From Candidatus Nealsonbacteria bacterium (lineage in GTDB: Bacteria > Patescibacteriota > Minisyncoccia > Minisyncoccales > JAGGXC01), in contig JAPLXH010000003.1 of assembly GCA_026396195.1 (NCBI GenBank), positions 1 through 50,758 on the forward strand: 50,758 nucleotides of DNA, written 5' to 3'. The translations under genes were made by a program, and so were the position numbers. Below the pieces are notes generated by a model. The model was not told the origin of the DNA, ran no database searches, and saw only the letters and a program-made list of their open reading frames with translations. Below, in pieces: positions 23,090 to 31,519 of this stretch. How positions within the stretch are numbered: position 1 is the first letter of the stretch; the number at the start of each line of letters is the position of its first letter.

Positions 23090-24109
23090 ATGAAGAAATT
23101 TTTAATATTTATAATTTTAACAGAAATAATTGTTTTCGCCGGGAGCGGACTTTATTTTAACAAAGAAACAAATTTAATTTTTGATAGAACAAAAGCTTCT
23201 TTGGTTTATTCTAAAATTACCAAAAAAATACCTTCGGATTTGCCTTCAAAGGTTACTCTTTTTGCCGTGGGTGACATTATGTTGGACAGGGGAGTAGAAT
23301 ATATTATAAAAAAAGAAGGTAAAAATGATTTTAAATTTCCTTTTTTAAAAATAGCCGATGAACTAAAAAAAGCTGATTTGTTAATCGGAAACCTGGAAGG
23401 CCCGATTTCCAATAGGGGAGAAAAAATCGGCAGTATTTATTCTTTCAGAATGAATCTCGAAGCGATAAATGGTTTGGAATACGCCGGTTTTGATGTTTTA
23501 TCTTTGGCTAACAATCACGCTTTGGATTACGGCAGAGTTGCCTTGGAAGACACAATGAATCTTCTAAAACAAAATGGCATTGAATATACTGGGGCGGGTT
23601 TTGATGAAAAAGAAGTTTTTTCAGTAAAAATTAAAGAAGTTAAAGGTATAAAAATAGGATTTTTAGCTTTTACTGATTTTGGCTCTAAATTTTGGAAACC
23701 CGGTACCAGCACTTCCGGGGTTGCTTTTTTTAATAGAGAGGATTTTGAAAAAATTGAAAAAAAAATTAACGAAGCCAAGAAAAACGCAGATATTTTAATT
23801 GTTTCCTTGCATTCCGGTACGGAATACAGTAAAAATCCGACAAATTTTCAAAAAGAATTTAGCAGGACTTGTATTGATGGAGGCGCTGATTTAATTTTAG
23901 GGCATCATCCGCACGTCAGCCAACCGGTCGAGCAATACAAAAACGGCTGGATAGCTTACAGTTTAGGTAATTTTATATTTGATCAAAGCTTTTCAACAGA
24001 AACAATGCAAGGAACTTTATTGGAAGTGTTGATTGAAAATGGTATAATAAAAGAAATTAATCAAAAAAAGGTGGAAATTTCCAAAAATTTTCAACCTTAT
24101 TTAAAATAA
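23090..24109 (+). CDS. CapA-like metallophosphatase-fold protein
   Basis: 339 residues: a TM or signal helix (about 3-22), then the CapA/PgsA-type calcineurin-like fold with FAVGDIMLDRGVE, NLEGPISNRG, SLANNHALDYG, HSGTEY and GHHPHVSQPVE plus SLGNFIFDQ. The family was named from poly-gamma-glutamate capsule synthesis, but many members are phosphatases of other function. Extracytoplasmic location is likely. ATG is 7 nt behind TAAAAT (23078-23083), so it is leaderless. Confidence 0.88.
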   Translation: MKKFLIFIILTEIIVFAGSGLYFNKETNLIFDRTKASLVYSKITKKIPSDLPSKVTLFAVGDIMLDRGVEYIIKKEGKNDFKFPFLKIADELKKADLLIGNLEGPISNRGEKIGSIYSFRMNLEAINGLEYAGFDVLSLANNHALDYGRVALEDTMNLLKQNGIEYTGAGFDEKEVFSVKIKEVKGIKIGFLAFTDFGSKFWKPGTSTSGVAFFNREDFEKIEKKINEAKKNADILIVSLHSGTEYSKNPTNFQKEFSRTCIDGGADLILGHHPHVSQPVEQYKNGWIAYSLGNFIFDQSFSTETMQGTLLEVLIENGIIKEINQKKVEISKNFQPYLK

Positions 24110-24142
24110 AGGTCATTTTTTAAAAAATAATTAAATAAAAAA

Positions 24143-27100
24143 ATGAATAAGTTTAAAGTATTTTTTATCAGTATTTTTTTAATTAGTGCGTTTTTTTTCG
24201 CTCAAGAAGCTGGAGCTATTGTGCAAACAAAAAGTACTCAAGAGTTGGAAGCTTTAATTAAAAGCCTTCAACTTCAAATAGAACAGCTTCAAAAGCAACT
24301 GGAAGACACAAAAACTCCAATAGCATCTGTTTGGTGCCATAATTTCAACGTTAATTTAAAATATGGAGATAAAGGAGATGAGGTGGAAGTTTTACAGGTT
24401 GTTTTGGAGAAAGAAGGATTTCAAATAGATAATAGCGAGAAAAAACCATTTGCCACTTTCGGTGAATTTACAGCTTCCGCCTTGGTTGGACTTCAAGATA
24501 AATATTTTAATGAAATTTTAAAACCATTGGGCTTGCAAAGGGGTACAGGATTTATGGGTAAGGCTACGAGAGAAAAATTAAACAAAACATATGGTTGCGG
24601 AGCTTCCTTTCCTATTACACCAACTACGCCCGCAACACCAGCGACACCGGCGATACCTGCTACACCGGCGGTACCCGCTACGCCTGCAATACCCGCTACG
24701 CCCGCTACGCCCGCGGTACCAGCTACGCCCGCAATTCAGGGAGGTTTAATTGCTTATTGGAAATTCGATGAAGGAGCCGGAAGCACTGCTTATGATTCTG
24801 CCGGAATTAATAATGGAAAAGTTTATAATGCAAGTTGGGTAAATGGCGTTTATGGGAAAGCATTAGAATTAAAAGGCAAAGGAGTGGTTAGTTCTATTCC
24901 AGACTCATTTGACAATAGCATTTCTGATTCTTTTACAATTACAAATCAGATTTATTGGTACGGTCCCAATGAGTATAATCGGAGCAGTTATATTTTTGAC
25001 AATAGAAGCGCAGGCGCCGGAATTCAGCGCTACGGTTTCATCATGGGCATTTATCGAGACACCGAACGTGTTTTTCTTCAATTGCTTTGTCCACCGGATG
25101 ACAACTCTTACATGACGGTCGTGAGCTTGCACTCAGTTCCTCGCAATATCTGGACATCCATCACCGGCGTTTTCGATCTTGCCAACGGGAAACTCTCGCT
25201 TTATATAAATGGTGTTCTTGATAATAGCGTGCCCGTGAATCATGCTTATTGCAAAGCATCGGGCAGTCCTGCCATCGGAAATAACCGGTGGTCGGCGGGC
25301 GATGGACAATATGCTCCCCTTAACGGAATAATAGATGAGCTGAAAATTTACGGCAATAAAAATATTATTCCTAATGAAAAATATATCACTGTTCTTGCTC
25401 CAAACGGAGGAGAAATTTTATTCGGCGGTCAAAATTATACCATTAAATGGAAATCATCCGGGGTAAATAAAATTAAAATAGCTGAATGCGCTGATACTCC
25501 TTTGTTACCAACAAAATATACCTGCCATGAATTATCAGGAATTCCAAGTATTGGAATTGATGCTAGTTTAGGCTCTTTCAATTGGTATTTAGACCCTAAC
25601 GATCCATTTTTATCGCCCTATATTCCATCTAGTTTAAAAATAAAAATTTGGGACGCAACCAATCCTTCTCTTTACGACCAAAGCGATAATTATTTTACAG
25701 CTTTTGGAAATGCAACCAGTACTAACCCTTATATTACCGTTCTTGCTCCAAATGGGGGAGAAACTTTTTACTTCGGAAAAACTTTTTCTATTAATTGGAT
25801 TTCTTCTGGCATAACCAATGCTTATCTTCGTTTTAGATCTCCAGATGGTCTTTTGTGTAAGATAGCAGATGTTTTAGCGAAAGAAGGAAAATACTCTTTC
25901 TTACTTACCGAAGGAATGAAATGTTCTGGGACTTCTATGTCTTTAACTCCTGGAAAATGGAAGATATCAATACTTTCAGAATTATTTACTCCAGGTGGCT
26001 ATGGCTCAGATGATAGTGATAATTATTTTGACCTTGTTTCTTCAACTTCTACTTCTTCTATCACATCGTTTAACTATACAGAAACAGATGCTTATAACGG
26101 ATCAGTGAAATTTTATTGGACCAATAATACAGTAGATAAAGTTGAATTAAAAATATCTTGTCATTCCGGTCTTAGCATCAAAAATGCCGTGACGGGAGCA
26201 GATTTTGCTTGCGGGGAAAATAATATAGAATTTTCACCGAACAGTTATGCTTATTTAAAATTTACCAACACTTCGGGTTCTCCAATTAATGCCACGGCTG
26301 TTTTGATTCCCATTATAGGAGGAATCAAAAACGGCACTTATTCTAAGACAATTAATTTTACTATTGTTGCTCCGTACATCACCGTTATTACTCCTAACGG
26401 CGGAGAAAATTGGACAATTGGTTCAACTTATAATATTAAATGGAACGCTCCTAGTAACGCCGTTATTCGTCTAGACTTGATAAACGAACAAGGAGGGCTT
26501 GTAATGTATAATTTAGTGAATGTGACTGGAAATCCAGGGAGCGCTCAATGGCAGATTCCATCATACACTTTGGCAGGACGTTATTTATTGAAAGCCATAG
26601 CTTGCATAGGTTCAGCCTGCAATGATGGTTTCATTAACGTACCTACGCTTACGGCTTGTACTAACTCAAATTGTTACATAGACTATAGTGATAGTTATTT
26701 CAGTATTTTAGCGGTATCGCCGACTGGTAGTCTGCCTGTTATAACCAGTATTAGCCCTAATCAAAGCGCTAAAGGGAATATTATAGATTTAATAATAACC
26801 GGATATAATTTTACAGGCGCAGGCAACTATAGTGGTTGCGGAATATCTCCTGTTTCAGACCGCGGTTTTGGTTTAGTTTCTTGCAATCAGGTTTCCGATA
26901 CAAAAATTACTGCACGTTTTTCAATTTCGTCTAGTGCCGAAGAGGGGATGAGATATATTAAAGTGCAAAACTCCAAAGGACAAAGTAATTCGATGAGTTT
27001 TAATGTTATTTCGCCATATGTTACCGTTATTTCTCCTAATGGAGCAGAAGAATGGAAAACCGGCAGCACTAAAAGAGTATCTTGGACCGCTTCAGGATTA

Positions 27101-27763
27101 AATTATGTCAGAATTTATATTGAAGATGATACTATTTCTGGTTCTGGTTCAATTAATTATATTTATGACGGAGTTATTAATGCAAATCAAGGATATTATG
27201 ATTGGACAATTGTTGGAGGTTGGTTGCCAGGGGGCGATACCTTGCCTAGAAATTATAAAATAAGAATAGATGGCGTTAATACTACAACAGAAGGAGCAGA
27301 AGTTATTGCAATGGATCATAGCGACGAATTATTTAATATTTCTTCTAGTTATTATGTTACTAAAATCGTCGTTGTTTCTCCCAATGGCGGGGAAAAATGG
27401 ACAAAGGGTACTGCTTATCCAGTACAAGTATATTGCAGCCAAGGAATATCTAGTCCTGTTGATATTTGGCTTTTAGATCAAGAAGCAGAAGGAGGAACAG
27501 TAGTTCAGATAGCATCAAGCGTTAATTGCACATCTGGAAATACTTATCAATATCAATGGACGATTCCTTCTTTTATTTACCCGAGAGATGGATCTTTCAA
27601 GGTTTACGCCAGAACAATAGACGGTACTTTTTCTGATCAAAGTGATTATTATTTTAGCATTGTTGAACCTAGGGAAGCGTTAAAAAGCATAGAAAAACAA
27701 TTAGCTGATATTTCTGCGAAGATTTATGAGTTGGCGAAACTCATAATGCTGATGAAAAAATAA
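24143..27763 (+). CDS. Giant surface protein: peptidoglycan-binding-like, TPA linker, LamG, Ig-like repeats, IPT/TIG
   Basis: 1206 residues. Signal peptide (1-26), coiled coil (about 30-55), a peptidoglycan-binding-type domain (about 70-150), then a repeated Thr-Pro-Ala-(Thr/Ile/Val) linker (24610-24735). A LamG/concanavalin-like domain (about 203-410) begins GLIAYWKFDEGAGSTAYDSA. At least five Ig-like units start with variants of YITVLAPNGGE (near 413, 532, 745, 957 and 1077), and an IPT/TIG domain begins near 867 (PVITSISPNQSAKGN). The C-terminus is a short coiled coil. Probably an adhesin. Bases 25000-25330, inside LamG, are much richer in G+C than the rest. Confidence 0.85.
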   Translation: MNKFKVFFISIFLISAFFFAQEAGAIVQTKSTQELEALIKSLQLQIEQLQKQLEDTKTPIASVWCHNFNVNLKYGDKGDEVEVLQVVLEKEGFQIDNSEKKPFATFGEFTASALVGLQDKYFNEILKPLGLQRGTGFMGKATREKLNKTYGCGASFPITPTTPATPATPAIPATPAVPATPAIPATPATPAVPATPAIQGGLIAYWKFDEGAGSTAYDSAGINNGKVYNASWVNGVYGKALELKGKGVVSSIPDSFDNSISDSFTITNQIYWYGPNEYNRSSYIFDNRSAGAGIQRYGFIMGIYRDTERVFLQLLCPPDDNSYMTVVSLHSVPRNIWTSITGVFDLANGKLSLYINGVLDNSVPVNHAYCKASGSPAIGNNRWSAGDGQYAPLNGIIDELKIYGNKNIIPNEKYITVLAPNGGEILFGGQNYTIKWKSSGVNKIKIAECADTPLLPTKYTCHELSGIPSIGIDASLGSFNWYLDPNDPFLSPYIPSSLKIKIWDATNPSLYDQSDNYFTAFGNATSTNPYITVLAPNGGETFYFGKTFSINWISSGITNAYLRFRSPDGLLCKIADVLAKEGKYSFLLTEGMKCSGTSMSLTPGKWKISILSELFTPGGYGSDDSDNYFDLVSSTSTSSITSFNYTETDAYNGSVKFYWTNNTVDKVELKISCHSGLSIKNAVTGADFACGENNIEFSPNSYAYLKFTNTSGSPINATAVLIPIIGGIKNGTYSKTINFTIVAPYITVITPNGGENWTIGSTYNIKWNAPSNAVIRLDLINEQGGLVMYNLVNVTGNPGSAQWQIPSYTLAGRYLLKAIACIGSACNDGFINVPTLTACTNSNCYIDYSDSYFSILAVSPTGSLPVITSISPNQSAKGNIIDLIITGYNFTGAGNYSGCGISPVSDRGFGLVSCNQVSDTKITARFSISSSAEEGMRYIKVQNSKGQSNSMSFNVISPYVTVISPNGAEEWKTGSTKRVSWTASGLNYVRIYIEDDTISGSGSINYIYDGVINANQGYYDWTIVGGWLPGGDTLPRNYKIRIDGVNTTTEGAEVIAMDHSDELFNISSSYYVTKIVVVSPNGGEKWTKGTAYPVQVYCSQGISSPVDIWLLDQEAEGGTVVQIASSVNCTSGNTYQYQWTIPSFIYPRDGSFKVYARTIDGTFSDQSDYYFSIVEPREALKSIEKQLADISAKIYELAKLIMLMKK
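24610..24735 (+). repeat. Tandem coding repeat for the TPA linker
   Basis: About 9- and 15-nt units of the type CCYGCNACRCCY encode (T/A)PAT, (T/A)PAI and (T/A)PAV. A degenerate relative is at 15885-16000 in the 15394 gene. Confidence 0.8.
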
Positions 27764-27787
27764 TCTTTTTTTCTTGATTTTTTGATA

Positions 27788-27813
27788 ACCGCCTCTTGAG
27801 GAGGCGGTTTTAT
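27788..27813 (+). terminator. Terminator after the giant surface protein
   Basis: CCGCCTC-TTGAG-GAGGCGG followed by TTTTATTTT. Confidence 0.9.
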
Positions 27814-27831
27814 TTTGGTAATATGAATTAG

Positions 27832-27887
27832 TTGACACCCGAGCTTCATTTTGGTAATCTAAAAATGGAGCCCTAAGAGGGCTTTTT
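27832..27887 (+). promoter_or_regulatory. secE-nusG-rplK promoter with an attenuator-like hairpin
   Basis: TTGACA (27832-27837), 17 nt, TAATCT (27855-27860). The +1 is near 27867 and the transcript begins with AGCCC-TAAGA-GGGCT plus TTTTT (27869-27887), a complete intrinsic terminator directly before secE. Premature termination there could control the operon. Confidence 0.65.
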
Positions 27888-27903
27888 AAATAAGAAAAAA
27901 CCC

Positions 27904-28107
27904 ATGAATATTGTAAATTTTCCTCAAAAAATCATTAATTTCTTGAAAGAAGTTCAGTTGGAGGTTAAGAAAGTTAATTGGCCGACCCGAGAAGAAACTT
28001 TAAAATATACTTTTATTGTTATTATTTTTTCAGCGTTGGTTGCTTTATTTTTGGGAGGATTGGATGTGGTTTTTAATAATGCTTTAAAAATGTATATCTT
28101 ACATTAA
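27904..28107 (+). CDS. secE: Preprotein translocase subunit SecE
   Basis: 67 residues, one TM helix (about 38-58). The conserved cytoplasmic part LKEVQLEVKKVNWPTREETL is the SecE signature. It clamps SecY. The typical secE-nusG-rplK order supports it. Confidence 0.94.
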   Translation: MNIVNFPQKIINFLKEVQLEVKKVNWPTREETLKYTFIVIIFSALVALFLGGLDVVFNNALKMYILH

Positions 28108-28113
28108 TTAAAT

Positions 28114-28659
28114 ATGCCAAGACAAACAATTTCCGAAGAAAAAAAATGGTACGTAATCCATACTTATTCGGGATACGAAGACGCTGTTGCTAAAAATTTA
28201 AAACAGCGGATTGAAAGCTTGGGAATGGAAGACAAAATTTTTAACGTTTTGGTTCCAAAAGAAAAAAAGATAAAAATTAAAAACGGGAAAAGAAAAACAG
28301 TGGAAGAAAAAATTTATCCGGGTTACATCTTGGTGGAAATGATAGTGACTGATGACTCCTGGTATGTGGTTAGAAATACGCCCCGCGTTACCGGATTTAT
28401 TGGAGCCGGTACCACGCCAATTCCCGTAAAACTAAATGAAATTGATACTTTAAAACAAAGGATAGGAGTTAAAGAACCGAAATATAAAGTTGAGTTTACC
28501 CCGGGGGACGCTATTAAAATTGTAGATGGTCCTTTCAAGGATTTTGACGGCAAGGTTTCGGAAATTGACACCGAGCGGGGAAAGGTAAGAGTTTTGGTTA
28601 ATATGTTCGGCCGAGACACTCCGGTGGAGTTGGACTCTCTTCAAATTAAAAAAATATAA
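28114..28659 (+). CDS. nusG: Transcription factor NusG
   Basis: 181 residues. The NGN domain starts [20 protein letters not shown] and contains [11 protein letters not shown] and [12 protein letters not shown]; the C-terminal KOW domain is [19 protein letters not shown]. It binds RNA polymerase and links it with Rho or the ribosome. It is 6 nt after secE. Confidence 0.96.
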   Translation: MPRQTISEEKKWYVIHTYSGYEDAVAKNLKQRIESLGMEDKIFNVLVPKEKKIKIKNGKRKTVEEKIYPGYILVEMIVTDDSWYVVRNTPRVTGFIGAGTTPIPVKLNEIDTLKQRIGVKEPKYKVEFTPGDAIKIVDGPFKDFDGKVSEIDTERGKVRVLVNMFGRDTPVELDSLQIKKI

Positions 28660-28670
28660 ATTATAACTTT

Positions 28671-29093
28671 ATGCCAAAGAAAATAAAAGCTACGGTAAAA
28701 TTACATATTCCCGCCGCTCAAGCCACCCCGGCGCCTCCGATAGGTCCCAGCTTGGCCCAACATGGAATAAACATTGCCGAATTTTGTAAAAAATTTAACG
28801 AGCAAACCAAAGACCAAAAGGGCTGGGTAATTCCGGTAGAAGTTAAAGTTTACGAAGACAGAAGCTATGACTTTATTTTAAAACAACCGCCCGCTTCCGA
28901 GCTTTTAAAAAAAGCCGCCGGCATTGAAAAAGGTTCCGGAGAGCCGAATAAAAAGAAAGTAGGTTCAATTACCAGGGCGCAATTAAAAGAAATTGCCCAA
29001 AGAAAAATGGAGGACTTGAATGCCAACGACATAGAAGGCGCTATGAAAATAATTGAAGGCACTGCTAAAAATATGGGATTAGAAATTAAATAA
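28671..29093 (+). CDS. rplK: 50S ribosomal protein uL11
   Basis: 140 residues; [20 protein letters not shown] and the C-terminal [10 protein letters not shown] are typical. It binds the GTPase-centre rRNA. Normally rplA follows; here a deaminase gene starts 4 nt later instead. Confidence 0.96.
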   Translation: MPKKIKATVKLHIPAAQATPAPPIGPSLAQHGINIAEFCKKFNEQTKDQKGWVIPVEVKVYEDRSYDFILKQPPASELLKKAAGIEKGSGEPNKKKVGSITRAQLKEIAQRKMEDLNANDIEGAMKIIEGTAKNMGLEIK

Positions 29094-29097
29094 TTAT

Positions 29098-29610
29098 ATG
29101 GAAAGGCCTTGCAAGGAAAAATATTATCTTAATATTGCCAGAGAAGTAGCCCAAAGATCAACTTGTTTAAGAGTAAAAATAGGAGCGGTAATTGTTCGGG
29201 ACGACCAAATTATCGCTACTGGTTATGCCGGAGCTCCTCGAAAAACCCTCGATTGTTATGAAAGAGGGTTTTGCCTTAGAAATCAGTTAAATATTCCCCA
29301 TGGCCAGAGATACGAACTTTGCCGGAGTTGTCATGCCGAACAAAACGCTATTATAAATTCAGCCAGGGCAGGAGTCAGTCTTTTGGGGGGTGACATGTAT
29401 CAATACGCCCAAGACAAAGAAGGAAAGGTTATTGACGGGCTCCCTTGTTTTATTTGTAAGAAAATGATTATTAACGCCGGTTTGAACAGGATGATTTGTT
29501 CGAACAAAGAAGGGGATTATAAAATTTTTAATATTAAAGATTGGGTAAAGGATTGGCAGGAAAACGATATCGTGGACGATAAGAACCAATACGGAATAGA
29601 CCAAAATTAA
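29098..29610 (+). CDS. dCMP/cytidine deaminase-family protein (ComEB-like)
   Basis: 170 residues. Zinc motif CHAEQNAII (His/Glu, near residue 80) and PCFICKKMIINAG (the two Cys) identify a deoxycytidylate deaminase-type fold; the N-terminal RSTCLRVKIGAVIVRDDQII fits. It makes dUMP from dCMP, the substrate of thymidylate synthase. The next gene is ThyX-like, which supports a dTMP pathway. It is probably co-transcribed with rplK. Confidence 0.9.
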   Translation: MERPCKEKYYLNIAREVAQRSTCLRVKIGAVIVRDDQIIATGYAGAPRKTLDCYERGFCLRNQLNIPHGQRYELCRSCHAEQNAIINSARAGVSLLGGDMYQYAQDKEGKVIDGLPCFICKKMIINAGLNRMICSNKEGDYKIFNIKDWVKDWQENDIVDDKNQYGIDQN

Positions 29611-29627
29611 AATTAATTAAGAAAATT

Positions 29628-29652
29628 TAAAGCTGTTCATTTGACAGTTTTT
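29628..29652 (+). terminator. Terminator after the deaminase gene
   Basis: AGCTGT/ACAGTT stem (one G-U pair) with seven T. Confidence 0.7.
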
Positions 29653-29699
29653 TTATTTTGACTAAACTTATTTAGAACATTAAAAAGGGGTTGATATGT

Positions 29700-31031
29700 A
29701 TGGTAAAGATTGGTTTTTTAGAAGACGAACCTATAATTATTGCAGCTGTAGCAGCTAAGATATCCCAGACGCCTTTTGAGAAAGGAAGCATAGAAGATCT
29801 TTATGAAGAATGTCGGGGTAAAAAATTGGAGGAAGAAGTAAAAAGGTTGGAAAGAAACGGGGAGAAAGAAAAAGCCAAAGAATTAGAAAAAGAAATTAAG
29901 AGAAGAATAGCCAACTCTCGGGAGATGGTTAACGCCATAATTGAAAAATCCGGACACTTGATTTTCGGCGAATTTCTTCCTTATGCTGTATTTATGGAAG
30001 GTCTTTCCAGGTTTGCGGCTCTTTATTTGTGGCGCAACGTAAATGCTCAAAATTTAGTTTACGGAGCGGGACTGGAAGCTTCTTTCCGAGTTATGAGACC
30101 GAACAGATACAATACAGCTGTCAGTGAATTGGGTAAAATTGCCTTTGAGGTTTATGAGAAAGCTGTTGAACAAGGAGTTCCAGAACAAGACGCAAGATAT
30201 CTTTTGCCGGAGGGAACATTAACCAGAATGATTTTTACGGCTCCGCCTCGCCATTTGTTAAAACTTGGCAACAATCTCTGCGATTCACCCTTAATTGAAT
30301 TAAAAGAAATCGGATCAGAAATTAATTCAATTGTTTCAAAAGAATTCGGTTTGAAAATGCCTAAAGAAAAACCGGCTTCAGAATGGAATTTTTGGGAATA
30401 TAAAAGTCATCCATTAAAAGAAGAAATTTCTTTGAATTATGGTCGAAAAGAACATTCGATTTCTTTGCAAATGAGAATAAAGGGGAGTTTAGCAATGTAT
30501 GCCCAGTTGGTAAGACAAAGACAAATTCTTTGTGATATTGAATCTTTGGCCAGGATTGTCGGTAAAGGAGTTTTCGTTCTTCCGGCCAGTTTTCCAGAAA
30601 GCATTAAGAAAGAATACCAAGAAATTGCTTCTATTGCCATTGGAAAACAGATGAAATTATTGATGAATAAAGACCCTGACTTTGTTTATTTCCTTTTACT
30701 GGGACAGGAGGCTTGGGCTGATATATATGGCAGAGGATTCAGCGTTCTTGAAACCTCAAAGTCAAGGAGCGAAGGCGTTGCTCAATGGGAAATAAGAAAC
30801 AAAGTAGGAATTCCCTTAACAAGAAAACTGTTGAAACATCCGTCAATAACAGGGAATAATAAAGAAATCGGGCCTCGATGTTATAGAGAAAGAAGATGTA
30901 TTGAGCCGGCAACTTTTAAGACAAAGAAAAATATTTGCAAAGCTTTTTTGCGCGACCAGGGAATATGGAAAGGGAGTTTGCCAGCATTATTAGATACGCT
31001 CGAAGAGAAATATACCACTTTCAAGGCATAG
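29700..31031 (+). CDS. ThyX-like (flavin-dependent thymidylate synthase) protein with two repeats
   Basis: 443 residues from ATG 29700 (GGGG 9 nt upstream; TTG 29691 touches that site). Two ThyX-like halves are visible. The first has QDARYLLPEGTLTRMIFTAP and PRHLLKLGN but no RHR motif (LWRNVNAQN stands there). The second keeps RQRQILCDIES, an RxRx7S form of the ThyX signature, and VAQWEIRNK at the end. Normal ThyX has 220-250 residues, so this is a doubled protein with complementary decay. It probably methylates dUMP made by the neighbour; activity is not certain. Confidence 0.7.
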   Translation: MVKIGFLEDEPIIIAAVAAKISQTPFEKGSIEDLYEECRGKKLEEEVKRLERNGEKEKAKELEKEIKRRIANSREMVNAIIEKSGHLIFGEFLPYAVFMEGLSRFAALYLWRNVNAQNLVYGAGLEASFRVMRPNRYNTAVSELGKIAFEVYEKAVEQGVPEQDARYLLPEGTLTRMIFTAPPRHLLKLGNNLCDSPLIELKEIGSEINSIVSKEFGLKMPKEKPASEWNFWEYKSHPLKEEISLNYGRKEHSISLQMRIKGSLAMYAQLVRQRQILCDIESLARIVGKGVFVLPASFPESIKKEYQEIASIAIGKQMKLLMNKDPDFVYFLLLGQEAWADIYGRGFSVLETSKSRSEGVAQWEIRNKVGIPLTRKLLKHPSITGNNKEIGPRCYRERRCIEPATFKTKKNICKAFLRDQGIWKGSLPALLDTLEEKYTTFKA

Positions 31032-31043
31032 AGAAAAAAACCG

Positions 31044-31071
31044 ATAAGGGCAAATAAATGCCCTTTTTTAT
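31044..31071 (+). terminator. Terminator after the ThyX-like gene
   Basis: AAGGGCA-AATAAA-TGCCCTT followed by TTTTA. Confidence 0.9.
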
Positions 31072-31117
31072 TTTTGAAAACCTATTTTTTTGACTCATTT
31101 TAGATTATAATAAAATA

Positions 31118-31516
31118 ATGGCAAAAACAGACAAAAAACAAAGCATTATTCTCCAGTTTTTGATTTGGTATTTAATTGATAAACCCGGTGCAATTTTAAA
31201 AGCTTGGAGAAATTTACTCCTTTTTAATTTGAACTATTTTTCCATTCTCTTGCTTTTAAAAACTTTTTTTTCTCCTTGGCGAAAATATAAATGGCCTTAT
31301 TGCCGGGGTTTTGATTTTAAAATATATTTAGAGGCTTTTTTTTCTAATGCCATCATGAGGTTCATCGGAGCATCGCTCAGGTTATTTTTAATTATCTTCG
31401 GGATTATTTTGGAATTTTTTATAATTTTAATCGGTATTTCAGCTTTAATAATCTGGTTTTTTTTACCGTTTATTTTAATCAGTTTTTTCATATTAGGTTT
31501 TGATTTTTTTATTTAA
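31118..31516 (+). CDS. Membrane protein of unknown function, partner of the Clp-like ATPase
   Basis: 132 residues with two long hydrophobic regions (about 75-100 and 103-131) and an amphipathic first half containing SPWRKYKWPYCRG. Not recognised. TATAAT (31106-31111) ends 6 nt before ATG. The ATPase starts 3 nt downstream, so the two probably act together at the membrane. Confidence 0.7.
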   Translation: MAKTDKKQSIILQFLIWYLIDKPGAILKAWRNLLLFNLNYFSILLLLKTFFSPWRKYKWPYCRGFDFKIYLEAFFSNAIMRFIGASLRLFLIIFGIILEFFIILIGISALIIWFFLPFILISFFILGFDFFI

Positions 31517-31519
31517 AGC

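Noticed and set aside
24610-24735. CRISPR-like array
   Set aside because: The short 9-15 nt repeats are in frame, encode a Thr/Pro/Ala linker, and have no spacers. No CRISPR array or cas gene was seen.
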